A stretch of DNA of 46,905 nt, from assembly GCF_000312485.1 (NCBI RefSeq), contig NZ_HE997648.1:190622-237526 (forward strand). Reading direction: 5' to 3'. The translations under genes and the position numbers were made by a program. The notes below the pieces were generated by a model. It worked only from the letters and a program-made list of their open reading frames with translations. It ran no database searches and was not told the origin of the DNA. The stretch is from Yersinia massiliensis CCUG 53443 (GTDB lineage: Bacteria; Pseudomonadota; Gammaproteobacteria; Enterobacterales; Enterobacteriaceae). Positions within the stretch are counted from its first letter, which is position 1. Each line of letters starts with the position of its first letter. Positions 7,423 to 19,236 of the stretch are shown one piece after another.

Positions 7423-9135
7423 TTAGCTTGCTAACATAGAACCTTCACTCGCCGTAATAAACGGTAATCTAATGACAATTCGAGTGAATTTCTCTGCTTC
7501 GCTGATAACGGTGACGCCATATTCGTTGCCATAGCGAACTTTAATTCGCCGGTCGACCAGATTCATTCCTAGCCCATCGCCTTGAGGGCGTGGCTGATAC
7601 AACCCCGCGTTGTCTTCTACTGTCAGTATGAGCGTCTGGTCAGCCAGTGTGCCGTGCAGCCTAATTTGCCCGTTACTGAACATTTGTGATGTGCCGTGCT
7701 TAATGGCGTTTTCAACTACCGGTTGTAGGGAAAAAGCCGGCAATCGCGCGTCCATCAATTCATTTGGTAATGATATTTCGACAGTCAGACGATCAGCAAA
7801 ACGCGCCTTTTCGATTTCCAGATAGGCCTTCACATGTTCAATTTCATCACTCAGCGTCACCACATCATGGCTACGTTTGAGGTTCTTGCGAAAGAATGTT
7901 GAGAGAGAAAGCACCAATTTACGGGCATGATCTGGATTACGGCGGATCACCACCGATAAAGTATTCAGCGCATTAAAGAGGAAATGCGGATTGACCTGCG
8001 CATGGAGTAATTTTATTTCCGATTGCGCCAGCAATTGTTTTTGCTGTTCAAATTCACCGGCTAGAATCTGTGCCGATAATAAATGCGCGATCCCTTCGCC
8101 CAAGGTGCGGTTAATACTGGAGAATAATTTACTTTTTGGCTCATACAATTTGATACTACCAATCACTCGATGCTCTTCACCCCGTAATGGGATAACTAAC
8201 GTAGAACCCAGTTTGCAGTTGGGTGAAATGGAGCAGGTATAAGGCACGGCATTCCCATCGGCATATACCACCTGATTTAACTCAATTGCCCGATGGGTAT
8301 GGTCGGAAGTAATGGCGCTCCCCACTTTGTGGTGATCGGAACCCGTACCGATAAAAGCGAGCAGTTTGTCGCGATCCGTGATGGCAACGGCCCCGACCCC
8401 CAATTCCTCATACAAGATACGCGCGACTCGCATGCTGTTCTGCTGGTCAAAGCCGTGGCGGAGCAACCCCTCCGCTCGTGCTGCAATTTGTAATGCTTTG
8501 GCAGAGAAGGCGGTGGTGTACTTTTCAAAAATCGCTCGCCTATCCAATAAGATACGCATAAACATCGCCGCACCAATGGTATTGGTAATCATCATCGGCA
8601 GGGCTATGTTCTCCACCAATTCGACCGCTTCGGTGAAGGGGCGAGCCACCGCCAGAATGATCAGCATTTGCAAGACTTCAGCGACGAGCGTGATGCCCGC
8701 GACAACCAAGGGTTGGAACAACAGGTCGAGGCGATTTTTACGAATCAAATAACTGTGGAGAAAGCCCCCTAATAGCCCTTCGGCCACCGTAGATAACATA
8801 CAGGCGCTGGCGGTCATTCCGCCCATGGAATAGCGGTGCAAACCGCCGGTTAATCCCACCAGAAACCCGACCGAAGGCCCACCCAGAACGCCACCTAACA
8901 CCGCGCCAATCGCTCGGGTGTTGGCGATGGAATCTTCAATATGCAAGCCAAAGTAAGTGCCCATAATGCAAAACATGGAGAACGTGAGGTAGCACACCAG
9001 CTTGTGGGGTAAACGAACGGTCACCTGCATTAAAGGGATAAACAGTGGTGTCTTACTGAGCAAATAGGCAATGACCAGATAGACGCACATCTGTTGCAGA
9101 AGGGAAAAAATTAATTCGACCTGGCTGACGCCCAT
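7423..9135 (-). CDS. btsS: BtsS/YehU-type LytS-family sensor histidine kinase
   Basis: A 570-residue membrane histidine kinase. It matches E. coli BtsS (YehU), the high-affinity pyruvate sensor, from the start (LLQQMCVYLVIAYLLSKTPL) through the 5TM-5TMR_LYT domain (about residues 10-190), a GAF domain (about 220-360) and the kinase core. The phosphorylated His is His384 in VNPHFLFNALNT, and the ATP-binding N box is VVENAIKHGTS, with GLGMNLVDRR further on. In E. coli the gene is followed by the response regulator btsR (yehT). Here it is followed directly by the convergent asd terminator, so the partner must be encoded elsewhere. The ATG at 9135 has a poor ribosome site and the exact start is uncertain. 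Confidence 0.87.
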   Translation of the reverse strand: MGVSQVELIFSLLQQMCVYLVIAYLLSKTPLFIPLMQVTVRLPHKLVCYLTFSMFCIMGTYFGLHIEDSIANTRAIGAVLGGVLGGPSVGFLVGLTGGLHRYSMGGMTASACMLSTVAEGLLGGFLHSYLIRKNRLDLLFQPLVVAGITLVAEVLQMLIILAVARPFTEAVELVENIALPMMITNTIGAAMFMRILLDRRAIFEKYTTAFSAKALQIAARAEGLLRHGFDQQNSMRVARILYEELGVGAVAITDRDKLLAFIGTGSDHHKVGSAITSDHTHRAIELNQVVYADGNAVPYTCSISPNCKLGSTLVIPLRGEEHRVIGSIKLYEPKSKLFSSINRTLGEGIAHLLSAQILAGEFEQQKQLLAQSEIKLLHAQVNPHFLFNALNTLSVVIRRNPDHARKLVLSLSTFFRKNLKRSHDVVTLSDEIEHVKAYLEIEKARFADRLTVEISLPNELMDARLPAFSLQPVVENAIKHGTSQMFSNGQIRLHGTLADQTLILTVEDNAGLYQPRPQGDGLGMNLVDRRIKVRYGNEYGVTVISEAEKFTRIVIRLPFITASEGSMLAS

Positions 9136-9651
9136 GTTAGATGACCACGATATTGTCTGGGATAGGTTATTTTTGGCGCGATTATACGCGCATTTTGGCG
9201 CGGAAAATTTTAACGGCTCCCCTTTTTGCGCAAAAAAAGAAGGAGAGCGGCAAACCTTTGACCCATTAACGTTTTTGAAGCTTTTTCACTATTAATGCCA
9301 TCCAAACTATTACCGGCCTCATGGTTTAGGATTTTTATGCCATTAGCCTAAGTTATCCCAGCGTAAACGTTGTATTTATTGATGTTCTACGTGAGAAAAA
9401 ATTTCATTAACGGTTAGCCAATTTTTTTAGCACCCTTTGACTATGCTTATAGTTTGGGTAAGAAAAATCGACGGATAGCCTGTTAACGTCAGAAAAAAGC
9501 GAATTAGATTATTAATTCAACTTATTGGTTGATCATTGACCTTAATCACGATTTAAACATTAAATGGATTGCATGATGAAAAGGTCATTTTCGACTCAAG
9601 TAGTTCGGAATTTGTCCAATAAATCATGCCATTAATCATAGGAAGAATGTC
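9136..9651. other. Divergent spacer btsS-glgB
   Basis: 516 bases without a gene. The part next to the kinase gene repeats GGCGCG three times (about 9174-9208). The rest is AT-rich. A perfect CRP site is not visible; the best candidate, ATTGA-CCTTAA-TCACG (9535-9550), matches the consensus at only 7 of 10 positions. A possible sigma-70 promoter for glgB lies at 9536-9564. A ribosome site AGGAAGA (9640-9646) precedes glgB. Confidence 0.6.
9536..9564 (+). promoter_or_regulatory. Candidate glgB operon promoter
   Basis: TTGACC (9536-9541), a 17-base spacer and ATTAAA (9559-9564) fit a sigma-70 promoter reasonably, with a start near 9571 and an 81-base leader. Another TTGACT at 9437-9442 has a poorer -10 partner. 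This is a reading of consensus only. Confidence 0.35.
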
Positions 9652-11856
9652 ATGCCCGTACTTCCCGACCGTAAGGTGATTAATCAAATTATTTCCGGCC
9701 ACTATGCCGATCCCTTTTCCGTATTGGGAATGCACCAAACTGAGCAGGGATTGCAAGTTTGCGCATTGCTACCAGATGCAAAAGAAGTCTGGCTGGTCGA
9801 TGCGACCAGTGGGCGAAACATTGCTCAGATGACCCGAGAAGACCCCCGTGGTTTCTTTATCGCTAAACTTTCGCGCCGAAAAAATCTGTTTCGTTATCAA
9901 TTCGCGGTGACTTGGCAAGAAAGTACACAAATTATCGAAGATCCTTATCGTTTTGGCACGTTGTTGCAGGATATTGATAGTTGGCTGTTAGCCGAAGGCA
10001 CCCATTTACGCCCATATGAACGTTTGGGGGCGCATATGATGAGCCTTGATGGGGTGGCAGGGGTGAGCTTTGCGGTTTGGGCACCCAATGCCAAACGGGT
10101 TTCTGTGGTGGGAGAATTTAATTTTTGGGATGGTCGCCGCCATCCGATGCGGTTACGCCGCGAAAATGGTATTTGGGAGTTATTCCTCCCCGGCGTGCAG
10201 GAAGGCCAACTGTATAAATTTGAGGTCATTGATAGCAACGGTCAGATGCGGCTAAAAGCGGACCCTTACGCCTTTAAAGCGCAGATGAGGCCGGAAACCG
10301 CGTCGATTATCAGCCCGTTACCTGAGGTGGTGACCAATACTCCTAAACGGCAAAAAGCCAATGACCTGCGCTCACCGATTTCAATCTATGAAGTGCATCT
10401 GGGTTCATGGCGTCGCCATACCGATAACAACTTTTGGCTCAGTTATGGCGAGTTAGCTGACCAACTGGTCGAATACGTCAAATATATGGGTTTTACCCAT
10501 GTTGAATTGTTGCCCATTAATGAGCATCCGTTTGATGGTAGTTGGGGTTATCAGCCATTGGGGTTATACGCCCCGACCCGCCGTTTTGGTACACCGCAAG
10601 ATTTTAAAGATTTTATCGCCAAGTTTCATGATGCCGGTATCAACGTCATTCTGGATTGGGTCCCCGGCCATTTCCCCAGCGATGAGCATGGTTTAACCAA
10701 ATTTGATGGCACCTCATTGTATGAGTATGCCGATCCGCGCGAAGGCTATCATCAGGATTGGAATACCCTGATTTATAACTATGGCCGCAATGAGGTACGT
10801 AACTATCTGGCGGGGAATGCATTCTACTGGATGGAACGTTTTGGCATTGATGCACTGCGCATCGATGCTGTGGCGTCCATGATTTATCGCGATTATAGCC
10901 GTGCTGAAGGGCAATGGGTGCCTAACTATTATGGCGGACGCGAGAATCTAGAGGCGATCGCTTTCCTGCGTTACACCAATCACACCATCGGCGTTGAGCG
11001 CCCCGGTGGTGTGACGATGGCAGAGGAGTCAACGGACTTCCCGGGTGTGACCTTGCCGCCGGATTCGGGGGGATTAGGTTTCAATTACAAATGGAATATG
11101 GGCTGGATGCACGACACGCTCAATTACATGCAATGCGATCCTGTTCACCGCAAATACCACCATAACTTAATGACATTCGGCATGTTGTACGCCTATACCG
11201 AGAATTTCATTCTGCCTATCTCTCATGATGAAGTTGTTCACGGCAAACGTTCCGTCTTGGATCGTATGCCGGGGGATGCATGGCAAAAATTTGCCAACTT
11301 ACGCGCCTACTACGCTTTTATGTGGGCACATCCGGGCAAAAAACTGCTGTTTATGGGCTGTGAGTTCGCACAGGGCCGTGAGTGGAACTTTGATACCAGT
11401 CTGGATTGGCATTTGCTGGATGACGAGAACGGCTGGCATGCCGGTGTACAACGTTTCGTTCGTGATCTTAATCATTGCTATCAACGACATGCGCCACTGT
11501 ATGAGTTGGATTATCAACCGGCAGGCTTTGAATGGCTGGTGGTTGATGACCATGAAAATTCGGTGTTTGCCTTCTTGCGTCGCGATGCTAACGGCGGTGA
11601 ATTGATTGTCATCAGTAATTTCACCCCCGTTCCACGCCATCACTATCGGGTAGGGATTCCGCAGGGCGGTCATTATCGCGAAGTGTTGAATTCTGACTCT
11701 GAATTTTATCGTGGTAGCAATATGGGTAATCAAGGGGGGATTTATAGCGAATCGGTGGGCAGCCATAGTCACCCGCATTCCTTGCTGCTCACGTTACCGC
11801 CGCTGTCGACCATTTATCTATTACGGGAGGGAGTTGTTGCGGAGGGGGCCGGATGA
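9652..11856 (+). CDS. glgB: Glycogen branching enzyme GlgB
   Basis: 1,4-alpha-glucan branching enzyme: cuts alpha-1,4 chains and reattaches them by alpha-1,6 bonds. Protein of 734 residues (728 in E. coli). N-terminal carbohydrate-binding domains (about 1-225) precede the GH13 catalytic barrel. The nucleophile is Asp405 in IDAVAS, the acid/base Glu458 in MAEEST, and the third acidic residue Asp526 in SHDEV, at the same numbers as in E. coli. A C-terminal beta domain ends the protein. First gene of the glgBXCAP operon; its stop overlaps the glgX start by four bases (ATGA), so translation is probably coupled. Confidence 0.97.
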   Translation: MPVLPDRKVINQIISGHYADPFSVLGMHQTEQGLQVCALLPDAKEVWLVDATSGRNIAQMTREDPRGFFIAKLSRRKNLFRYQFAVTWQESTQIIEDPYRFGTLLQDIDSWLLAEGTHLRPYERLGAHMMSLDGVAGVSFAVWAPNAKRVSVVGEFNFWDGRRHPMRLRRENGIWELFLPGVQEGQLYKFEVIDSNGQMRLKADPYAFKAQMRPETASIISPLPEVVTNTPKRQKANDLRSPISIYEVHLGSWRRHTDNNFWLSYGELADQLVEYVKYMGFTHVELLPINEHPFDGSWGYQPLGLYAPTRRFGTPQDFKDFIAKFHDAGINVILDWVPGHFPSDEHGLTKFDGTSLYEYADPREGYHQDWNTLIYNYGRNEVRNYLAGNAFYWMERFGIDALRIDAVASMIYRDYSRAEGQWVPNYYGGRENLEAIAFLRYTNHTIGVERPGGVTMAEESTDFPGVTLPPDSGGLGFNYKWNMGWMHDTLNYMQCDPVHRKYHHNLMTFGMLYAYTENFILPISHDEVVHGKRSVLDRMPGDAWQKFANLRAYYAFMWAHPGKKLLFMGCEFAQGREWNFDTSLDWHLLDDENGWHAGVQRFVRDLNHCYQRHAPLYELDYQPAGFEWLVVDDHENSVFAFLRRDANGGELIVISNFTPVPRHHYRVGIPQGGHYREVLNSDSEFYRGSNMGNQGGIYSESVGSHSHPHSLLLTLPPLSTIYLLREGVVAEGAG

Positions 11857-13841
11857 TTCACCTGATCCCAGGATTTCCGACCCCAATGGGTGCGCATTTT
11901 GATGGCTCAGGGATAAATTTCGCGCTGTTTTCCGCTAACGCTGAACAGGTTGAACTCTGTCTGTTTGATGATGATAACCAAGAGCTGCGCATCCCATTAC
12001 CCGCCCGTACAGGTGATATTTGGCATGGCTATCTCCCCGCAGGAAAACCGGGGCAGCGATATGGTTATCGCGTCAGTGGGCCATTTGATCCGCAGCGTGG
12101 GCATCGCTTTAATCCGCATAAATTATTGCTAGACCCCTGCGCTCATGCTTTGGACCATAAAGTGGGGGATGATCCCAGTTTAGAAGGCGGTGTTAGCCAA
12201 CCGGATGAGCGGGACAGTGTGGCCGCGATGCCTAAATGCATTGTGGTACATGAAGCATATAACTGGCAGGGGGATAAATCGCCCATCATTCCTTGGGGCA
12301 ATACGGTGATTTATGAAGCCCATGTTCGGGGGTTAACCCAATTACACCCCGATATTCCTGCCGACTTACGTGGAACCTACGCTGGGCTCGCCCATCCCGC
12401 GATGATTGGCTATTTGAAAAAACTGGGTATCACCACCTTGGAACTGTTACCGGTGCAATTTCACGTCGATGAGCCGCGGTTGCAGAGAATGGGGTTGGGT
12501 AATTATTGGGGCTACAACGTGCTCGCGCCCTATGCTGTCGATCCTGATTATGCCTCCGGCCGTGACGGGATTTCGCCGCTAAAAGAGTTTCGCGATGCGG
12601 TCAAAGCGCTGCACAAAGCGGGCATCGAAGTGATCCTCGACGTGGTGTTTAACCATACTGCTGAGCTAGACGTTTTCGGCCCCACGTTGTGCCAGCGTGG
12701 TATCGATAACGCCAGCTATTACTGGTTAACCGAAGAAGGCGAGTACGACAACATGACCGGCTGCGGCAATGCGCTGCGCCTAAGTCATCCTTATGTGATG
12801 CAGTGGGTGATTGATTGCCTGCGTTATTGGGTCGATAGCTGCCATGTTGATGGCTTCCGCTTTGATTTGGGAACCGTTTTGGGCCGCACACCCGAGTTTG
12901 ATCAACACGCGCCCTTTTTTGCCGCGTTAGCCGCTGATGAACGCCTGAGTGCCTGCAAAATGATTGCAGAACCTTGGGATATCGGCTGGGGTGGCTATCA
13001 GTTAGGCCAGTTCCCTACCGGTTTTAGCGAGTGGAATGATCAATATCGCGATGCGATGCGCCGTTTCTGGTTGCGAGATGATTTGCCGCTGGGATTGTTT
13101 GCTCAGCATTTTGCGGGAAGCAGTGCGCTGTTTGAACAGCGGGCGCGCTTACCTTCCGCCAGTATCAATCAAATTACCGCACATGATGGTTTCACTTTGC
13201 AGGATTTACTGTGTTTTAACCAAAAGCACAATGAAATCAATGGCGAAGAGAACCGTGATGGCAGTGATAACAATCATAGCAATAATTTTGGACGTGAAGG
13301 TTTGGTGGCTGATGACGCGATTTGGCAACGGCGAAAATCGTGCCAACGGGCTTTATTGACCACCTTGTTATTGTCGCAAGGGACACCCATGTTGCTGGCC
13401 GGTGATGAGCATGGTCATAGCCAGCAAGGCAACAATAATGCGTATTGCCAGAATAATATCCTCACCTGGCTCGACTGGGGCAGTGCGGATAAAACATTAA
13501 CGGCATTTACCGCTGAGCTTATTCGGTTGCGCCAGAAAATTCCGGCCCTGATTCAGGATACATGGTGGCAGGAAGGGGATGGCAGCGTGCAATGGCTGGA
13601 CAACCAGGGGCAAGCGCTGAGTGATATCGCTTGGGAACATGGCAGCCAGAAACAGCTACAAATTTTGTTATCTCAGCGCTGGCTAGTGGTGATAAATGCC
13701 ACTGACCAGGCCTGTGACATGCATTTACCTGTGGGGGAATGGGTGACGGTTCCTCCTTTTGGGCCATCAGCGCTTGAGCGCCCATTAACCGTATGGAACG
13801 GAGCCGCGCATGACATTTGCGTGCTCATACAGAAATCTTAA
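11853..13841 (+). CDS. glgX: Glycogen debranching enzyme GlgX
   Basis: GH13 isoamylase-type enzyme that hydrolyses alpha-1,6 branches, mainly of phosphorylase-limit glycogen with short stubs, releasing maltotetraose-like oligosaccharides. Protein of 662 residues (657 in E. coli). An N-terminal CBM48-like domain (about 10-120) precedes the barrel. The catalytic triad is Asp338 ([10 protein letters not shown]), Glu373 ([11 protein letters not shown]) and Asp445 (TAHDGFTL). Overlaps glgB by four bases. The MalP/MalQ system about 15 kb away is the usual route for the released oligosaccharides. Confidence 0.96.
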   Translation: MIHLIPGFPTPMGAHFDGSGINFALFSANAEQVELCLFDDDNQELRIPLPARTGDIWHGYLPAGKPGQRYGYRVSGPFDPQRGHRFNPHKLLLDPCAHALDHKVGDDPSLEGGVSQPDERDSVAAMPKCIVVHEAYNWQGDKSPIIPWGNTVIYEAHVRGLTQLHPDIPADLRGTYAGLAHPAMIGYLKKLGITTLELLPVQFHVDEPRLQRMGLGNYWGYNVLAPYAVDPDYASGRDGISPLKEFRDAVKALHKAGIEVILDVVFNHTAELDVFGPTLCQRGIDNASYYWLTEEGEYDNMTGCGNALRLSHPYVMQWVIDCLRYWVDSCHVDGFRFDLGTVLGRTPEFDQHAPFFAALAADERLSACKMIAEPWDIGWGGYQLGQFPTGFSEWNDQYRDAMRRFWLRDDLPLGLFAQHFAGSSALFEQRARLPSASINQITAHDGFTLQDLLCFNQKHNEINGEENRDGSDNNHSNNFGREGLVADDAIWQRRKSCQRALLTTLLLSQGTPMLLAGDEHGHSQQGNNNAYCQNNILTWLDWGSADKTLTAFTAELIRLRQKIPALIQDTWWQEGDGSVQWLDNQGQALSDIAWEHGSQKQLQILLSQRWLVVINATDQACDMHLPVGEWVTVPPFGPSALERPLTVWNGAAHDICVLIQKS

Positions 13842-13851
13842 GGAGTCAGCC

Positions 13852-15138
13852 ATGGTTAAATTCGAAAATAAAGATCCGATGATGTTAGGCAGACTATTAC
13901 CGAATAAGTCTGTGGCGCTGATTTTGGCTGGTGGCCGAGGATCACGACTGAAAGATTTAACCGCCACTCGCGCCAAGCCTGCGGTGCATTTTGGCGGTAA
14001 GTTCCGCATCATCGATTTTGCGCTGTCTAATTGCCTGAACTCCGGCATCCGCCGCATTGGTGTCATCACTCAGTACCAGTCCCATACGCTGGTGCAGCAT
14101 ATTCAGCGCGGTTGGTCATTCCTCAATGAGGAAATGAATGAGTTTGTGGACCTCTTGCCTGCTCAACAACGCTTGAGTACCGAGCAGTGGTACAAAGGCA
14201 CGGCAGATGCGGTTTATCAGAATCTGGATATTATTCGTCGTTATGACGCGGAGTATATTGTCATCTTAGCGGGTGACCATATTTACAAGATGGATTACTC
14301 GCGCATGCTGATAGACCACGTGGAGAAAGGGGCTGAATGTACAGTCGCCTGTATTCCGGTTCCCATTAGTGAAGCCAGTGAATTTGGTGTAATGGAAGTG
14401 GCGGAGGATTTCCAGATAACGGCGTTCTTCGAAAAACCGTCCGACCCGCCAGCCATGCCCGGGCGTCCAGATATGGCATTAGCCAGCATGGGGATCTATA
14501 TTTTCAATGCTGACTACCTGTTTAAACTGTTAGAGGAAGACCGGAATACCCCTGGTTCTAGCCATGACTTCGGTAAAGACTTAATTCCTAAATTGACCGC
14601 AGAGAAAGTGGCTTGGGCGCATCCGTTTGATCTTTCCTGCGTGACTTCGAATTCGGACTTACCTCCTTATTGGCGGGATGTTGGGACGTTGGATGCCTAC
14701 TGGCGAGCGAACCTTGATTTGGCCTCGGTCACCCCTGAGTTGGATATGTATGACCGTGCTTGGCCAATTCGTACTCATATGGAACCCTTGCCGCCAGCCA
14801 AGTTTGTGCAGGACCGGTCGGGCAGTCATGGGATGACCATGAACTCCTTGGTTTCTGGTGGTTGCATTGTCTCCGGCTCGGTGGTGGTGCATTCGGTGTT
14901 ATTCCCGCGGGTGCGGGTGAACTCGTTCTGCACCATTGATTCCAGTGTTCTGTTGCCTGACGTCAATGTCGGGCGCTCGTGCCGCTTACGTCGCTGCATT
15001 ATTGACCGCGCATGTCATATCCCCGAAGGGATGGTCATCGGGGAAAACGCCGATGAAGACAGCGCGCGTTTTTACCGTTCAGAAGGGGGCGTGGTGTTGG
15101 TGACTCGGAAGATGTTAGCCAAGTTAGCAGCTAAATAG
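13852..15138 (+). CDS. glgC: Glucose-1-phosphate adenylyltransferase GlgC
   Basis: Makes ADP-glucose from ATP and glucose-1-phosphate, the committed and allosterically controlled step of glycogen synthesis. The ATG at 13852, preceded by AGGAG at 13841-13845, gives [10 protein letters not shown] and 428 residues (431 in E. coli). An upstream extension of 14 codons overlaps the glgX end and is rejected. Seen: the nucleotidyl loop [13 protein letters not shown], Tyr114 (ATP site), Asp142 (AGDHIYK), Lys195 (FEKPSDPP, glucose-1-phosphate site) and a C-terminal left-handed helix domain. Two residues of the fructose-1,6-bisphosphate activator pocket in E. coli, Lys39 and Arg423, are Thr39 and Ala423 here. 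Starts 10 bases after glgX. Confidence 0.96.
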   Translation: MVKFENKDPMMLGRLLPNKSVALILAGGRGSRLKDLTATRAKPAVHFGGKFRIIDFALSNCLNSGIRRIGVITQYQSHTLVQHIQRGWSFLNEEMNEFVDLLPAQQRLSTEQWYKGTADAVYQNLDIIRRYDAEYIVILAGDHIYKMDYSRMLIDHVEKGAECTVACIPVPISEASEFGVMEVAEDFQITAFFEKPSDPPAMPGRPDMALASMGIYIFNADYLFKLLEEDRNTPGSSHDFGKDLIPKLTAEKVAWAHPFDLSCVTSNSDLPPYWRDVGTLDAYWRANLDLASVTPELDMYDRAWPIRTHMEPLPPAKFVQDRSGSHGMTMNSLVSGGCIVSGSVVVHSVLFPRVRVNSFCTIDSSVLLPDVNVGRSCRLRRCIIDRACHIPEGMVIGENADEDSARFYRSEGGVVLVTRKMLAKLAAK

Positions 15139-15190
15139 GGCTATTTTATTTGCGACATTGAGTAAAACCAGATTGGTATTAGGAGCCATA

Positions 15191-16621
15191 ATGCGGGTAC
15201 TACACGTATGTTCTGAGCTGTTTCCCTTATTGAAAACAGGGGGATTGGCTGACGTTGTTGGTGCTTTACCTGCCGCCCAGATTGCTGAAGGTGCGGAAGT
15301 GCGGGTGATGCTGCCCGCTTTCCCTGACTTGCGTCGCGGCATTCCGGATACGGTATTAGTCAGGGAGATTGATACTTTTGCTGGGCGAGTGTCGTTACGT
15401 TACGGTCATTTTCAGGGGATTGGTATTTATCTGATTGATGCGCCGGGCCTTTATGATCGGGCCGGTAGCCCCTACCACGACCAATCGTTGCATGCTTATT
15501 CCGATAACTACCGTCGCTTTGCATTACTGGGGTGGATGGCTTGTGAATTGGCCTGCGGACTAGATGGTTACTGGCGGCCTGATGTGGTGCATGCCCATGA
15601 CTGGCATGCGGGATTGGCTTGCGCCTACTTGGCTGCGCGAGGTCGCCCTGCACGATCGGTATTTACCGTCCATAATTTAGCCTACCAAGGGCTGTTTTCA
15701 GCCCATCACTTGGCCGAGTTACAACTCCCCGCTGCCTTCTTCCAAATGTACGGGTTGGAGTTTTACGGCCAAATTTCCTATCTGAAAGCTGGGTTGTTCT
15801 TTGCTGATCATGTCACGACAGTCAGCCCGACCTATGCTAAAGAAATTACCCAACCTGCTTTTGGTTATGGCATGGAGGGGTTGTTGCAAGAGCGCGCCAG
15901 TCAGGGGAGATTGACTGGAATACTCAATGGGGTAGACAGTGACATATGGGACCCAGAAACGGATACCCTGCTGCATGAACGTTATGGTGCAGAGGACTTG
16001 CAAAAGAAAGCCGTGAATAAAGTCCATCTTCAAACCACCATGGGGTTGGAGGTCACGGATAAGAAGCCTATTTTTGCGGTGGTCAGTCGGTTGACAGAGC
16101 AAAAAGGGTTGGATTTAGTATTGGAGGCCTTGCCCGACTTATTGCGATTGGGGGGACAACTGGCAGTGCTTGGGGCAGGGGATGCGATTCTACAAGAGGC
16201 ATTTTTGGCGGCCGCAGCAGACTATTCCGGCCAAGTTGGGGTACAAATTGGCTACCATGAGGCATTTTCTCACCGCATCATAGCGGGTGCAGATGTGATT
16301 CTGGTGCCGAGTCGTTTTGAACCCTGTGGGCTCACACAATTGTATGGTTTGAAATATGGCACATTGCCACTGGTCCGGCGTACGGGCGGGTTGGCAGATA
16401 CCGTGGTGGACTGTGCGCTGGAGAATCTGGCTGATGGCAGCGCCTCGGGGTTTGTGTTTGATGAATGCGATGCGCAGGCATTGGTACAGGCAATACGCCG
16501 TGCTTTTGTACTGTGGAGCCGGCCAAAACATTGGCGCCATGTCCAACGCCATGCAATGGGGCTGGACTTTGGTTGGCAAGTCGCAGCGGCAGAATATCTG
16601 TCACTTTATCGGCGTCTTTGA
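15191..16621 (+). CDS. glgA: Glycogen synthase GlgA
   Basis: ADP-glucose:glucan transferase of family GT5, adding glucose to the non-reducing ends of glycogen. The ATG at 15191 with AGGAG at 15181-15185 gives [22 protein letters not shown] and 476 residues (477 in E. coli); a longer frame from 15158 has no family support. Seen: Lys15 in KTGGLAD (ADP-glucose binding), HAHDWHAGL, the domain-two motif [13 protein letters not shown], and the C-terminal catalytic motif [18 protein letters not shown], whose Glu is essential in homologues. Fourth gene of the operon. Confidence 0.97.
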   Translation: MRVLHVCSELFPLLKTGGLADVVGALPAAQIAEGAEVRVMLPAFPDLRRGIPDTVLVREIDTFAGRVSLRYGHFQGIGIYLIDAPGLYDRAGSPYHDQSLHAYSDNYRRFALLGWMACELACGLDGYWRPDVVHAHDWHAGLACAYLAARGRPARSVFTVHNLAYQGLFSAHHLAELQLPAAFFQMYGLEFYGQISYLKAGLFFADHVTTVSPTYAKEITQPAFGYGMEGLLQERASQGRLTGILNGVDSDIWDPETDTLLHERYGAEDLQKKAVNKVHLQTTMGLEVTDKKPIFAVVSRLTEQKGLDLVLEALPDLLRLGGQLAVLGAGDAILQEAFLAAAADYSGQVGVQIGYHEAFSHRIIAGADVILVPSRFEPCGLTQLYGLKYGTLPLVRRTGGLADTVVDCALENLADGSASGFVFDECDAQALVQAIRRAFVLWSRPKHWRHVQRHAMGLDFGWQVAAAEYLSLYRRL

Positions 16622-16707
16622 TGGCCGATTTGTCGTCACCACGATGGGTTGTAAATACGATTAGTTTTCAACATAACTAGTTGTCACCACGAATTGGGAA
16701 AACCGCT

Positions 16708-19155
16708 ATGACATCACCGTTCAGTTATACCTCTCCCATTGTCAGTGTGGATGCACTGAAACATTCCATTGCCTATAAACTGATGTTTATTGTTGGCAAA
16801 GATCCCACGATTGCGACTCAGCACGATTGGCTGAATGCGACTTTATTTACGGTACGTGACCGTATGGTTGAGCGCTGGTTGCGCTCTAATCGCGCGCAGT
16901 TATCACAAGACGTCCGGCAGGTTTATTATCTGTCGATGGAGTTTTTATTGGGGAGAACACTCTCTAATGCGCTGTTATCGCTGGGCATTTATGATGACCT
17001 CGAGCAAGCGTTAGATGAGATGGGGCTCAGTTTGTCAGAGCTGATTCAAGAAGAAAATGACCCTGGTTTAGGTAATGGGGGCTTAGGCCGTTTGGCGGCA
17101 TGTTTCTTGGATTCGCTGGCAACATTGGCGCTGCCGGGGCGTGGCTACGGTATCCGCTATGAATATGGCATGTTCAGCCAGAAAATCGTTAACGGCCAAC
17201 AGATGGAATCGCCGGATAACTGGCTGGAATACGGCAATGCTTGGGAGTTCCCACGGCATAACACCCGCTATAAAGTGCGTTTTGGTGGTCGAATTCAGCA
17301 AGAAGGCAGTAAAACGCGCTGGCTAGAAACCGAAGAGATCCTGGCCTGCGCCTATGATCAAATCATCCCTGGTTTTGATACTGATGCCACCAATACATTG
17401 CGTTTATGGTCAGCGCAGGCCAGTAACGAAATCAATCTGGGTAAATTCAATCAGGGTGATTACTTCGCTGCGGTTGAAGATAAAAACCACTCAGAAAACG
17501 TGTCACGGGTCTTGTATCCCGATGACTCAACCTATTCCGGCCGCGAATTGCGTTTGCGGCAAGAGTACTTTTTAGTCTCAGCGACGGTGCAAGATATCCT
17601 GAGCCGCCACTGGACCATGCACCAGACGTTCGACAATCTGGCCGACAAGATTGCGATTCACCTGAACGATACCCACCCCGTACTTTCTATCCCTGAAATG
17701 ATGCGTCTGTTGATCGACGAACATAAATTTAGCTGGATGGATGCGTGGGATGTGGTGCAACAGGTGTTCTCTTACACCAACCACACGTTAATGAGTGAGG
17801 CATTGGAAACTTGGCCGATCGACATGATCGGCAAGATCTTACCGCGTCATTTGCAAATTATCTTTGATATTAATGATCACTTCCTGAAGTTGGTACAAGA
17901 GCAGTATCCGGATGAACCCGAGTTGCTCTCGCGCGTGTCGATTATCGATGAAACCCATGGTCGGCAGGTACGTATGGCTTGGCTTGCAGTTATCGCCAGC
18001 CATAAAGTGAATGGGGTGTCTGCTCTGCATTCCGAGTTAATGGTGCAATCGCTGTTTGCCGATTTTGCTCGTATCTTCCCTAATCGATTCTGCAATAAAA
18101 CCAACGGTGTCACTCCTCGGCGCTGGTTGGGGTTGGCGAACCGGCCATTGGCGACGGTGTTGGATGAAACTATCGGCCACAATTGGCGTACCGATCTCAG
18201 CCAACTGAGTGAGCTGGAAAAGAGTCTCGATTACCTTGGTTTCTTGCGCTCGGTACAAAAAGCCAAGCTGGAGAACAAGAAACGGTTAGCTATCTATATT
18301 GCTGAAAAACTGAATATTGTGGTCAATCCGGCGGCGTTGTTTGACGTCCAAATCAAGCGAATTCACGAGTACAAGCGGCAACTGTTGAATGTACTGCATG
18401 TGATAACCCGCTATAACCGTATTCTCGAGGCTCCTGATCAGAAGTGGGTGCCGCGTGTCGTGATATTTGCCGGTAAAGCGGCTTCGGCCTATTACAACGC
18501 GAAGCAAATCATCCGTTTGATCAACGATGTCGCTAAAGTAATTAACAATGATCCGCGAGTGAATAACCTGCTGAAAGTGGTGTTTATTCCGAATTACAGC
18601 GTCAGTCTGGCGCAGTTGATCATTCCGGCAGCGGATCTTTCCGAGCAGATCTCACTGGCAGGGACCGAGGCATCGGGGACCAGCAACATGAAGTTTGCCT
18701 TGAATGGGGCGCTGACGATTGGCACGCTGGATGGGGCGAACGTCGAGATGCTGGAACATGTCGGCGAGGATAATATCTTTATCTTTGGCAACACCACGGA
18801 ACAGGTCGAGGCGTTACGTAATAACGGGTATAACCCACGGAAATATTACGATGAAGACCCAGAACTGCACCAAGCCCTGACGCAGATTGCCACCGGCACT
18901 TTCAGCCCAGAAGAGCCTCAGCGTTATACCAATCTGTTTGATTCACTGGTCAATTTAGGCGATCACTATCAGTTGTTGGCCGATTATCGCAGCTATGTGG
19001 ACACGCAGGATCAGGTGGATGCGCTCTATCTTCACCCTGATGAATGGACGCGTAAAACCATACTCAATATTGCCAATATGGGGTATTTCTCTTCTGATCG
19101 GACGATCCAAGAGTATGCCGATGAAATTTGGGATATTAAGCCGATCCGGCTGTAA
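16708..19155 (+). CDS. glgP: Glycogen phosphorylase GlgP
   Basis: Pyridoxal-phosphate-dependent GT35 enzyme releasing glucose-1-phosphate from glycogen ends. The ATG at 16708 ([20 protein letters not shown]) gives 815 residues, exactly the E. coli length; a TTG nine codons upstream is less likely. The glycine-rich [22 protein letters not shown] segment is present, as is the cofactor motif [15 protein letters not shown], whose Lys binds pyridoxal phosphate. Last gene of the operon, 86 bases after glgA, followed by a strong terminator. It is a clear paralogue of MalP at 28200-30605, with GlgP-specific sequence ([16 protein letters not shown]). Confidence 0.97.
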   Translation: MTSPFSYTSPIVSVDALKHSIAYKLMFIVGKDPTIATQHDWLNATLFTVRDRMVERWLRSNRAQLSQDVRQVYYLSMEFLLGRTLSNALLSLGIYDDLEQALDEMGLSLSELIQEENDPGLGNGGLGRLAACFLDSLATLALPGRGYGIRYEYGMFSQKIVNGQQMESPDNWLEYGNAWEFPRHNTRYKVRFGGRIQQEGSKTRWLETEEILACAYDQIIPGFDTDATNTLRLWSAQASNEINLGKFNQGDYFAAVEDKNHSENVSRVLYPDDSTYSGRELRLRQEYFLVSATVQDILSRHWTMHQTFDNLADKIAIHLNDTHPVLSIPEMMRLLIDEHKFSWMDAWDVVQQVFSYTNHTLMSEALETWPIDMIGKILPRHLQIIFDINDHFLKLVQEQYPDEPELLSRVSIIDETHGRQVRMAWLAVIASHKVNGVSALHSELMVQSLFADFARIFPNRFCNKTNGVTPRRWLGLANRPLATVLDETIGHNWRTDLSQLSELEKSLDYLGFLRSVQKAKLENKKRLAIYIAEKLNIVVNPAALFDVQIKRIHEYKRQLLNVLHVITRYNRILEAPDQKWVPRVVIFAGKAASAYYNAKQIIRLINDVAKVINNDPRVNNLLKVVFIPNYSVSLAQLIIPAADLSEQISLAGTEASGTSNMKFALNGALTIGTLDGANVEMLEHVGEDNIFIFGNTTEQVEALRNNGYNPRKYYDEDPELHQALTQIATGTFSPEEPQRYTNLFDSLVNLGDHYQLLADYRSYVDTQDQVDALYLHPDEWTRKTILNIANMGYFSSDRTIQEYADEIWDIKPIRL

Positions 19156-19175
19156 TGATTAACGCGGTTCATAAT

Positions 19176-19210
19176 AAAAAACCCTCTTCACGGTGAAGAG
19201 GGTTTTTTTT
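19176..19210 (+). terminator. Terminator of the glgBXCAP operon
   Basis: An 11-bp stem (AACCCTCTTCA 19180-19190, TGAAGAGGGTT 19194-19204) with a CGG loop is followed by eight T. An A run precedes the stem, so it probably also terminates the convergent glpD transcript. Confidence 0.95.
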
Positions 19211-19236
19211 GATTCTCACAATGTCTAACGTAGCTA

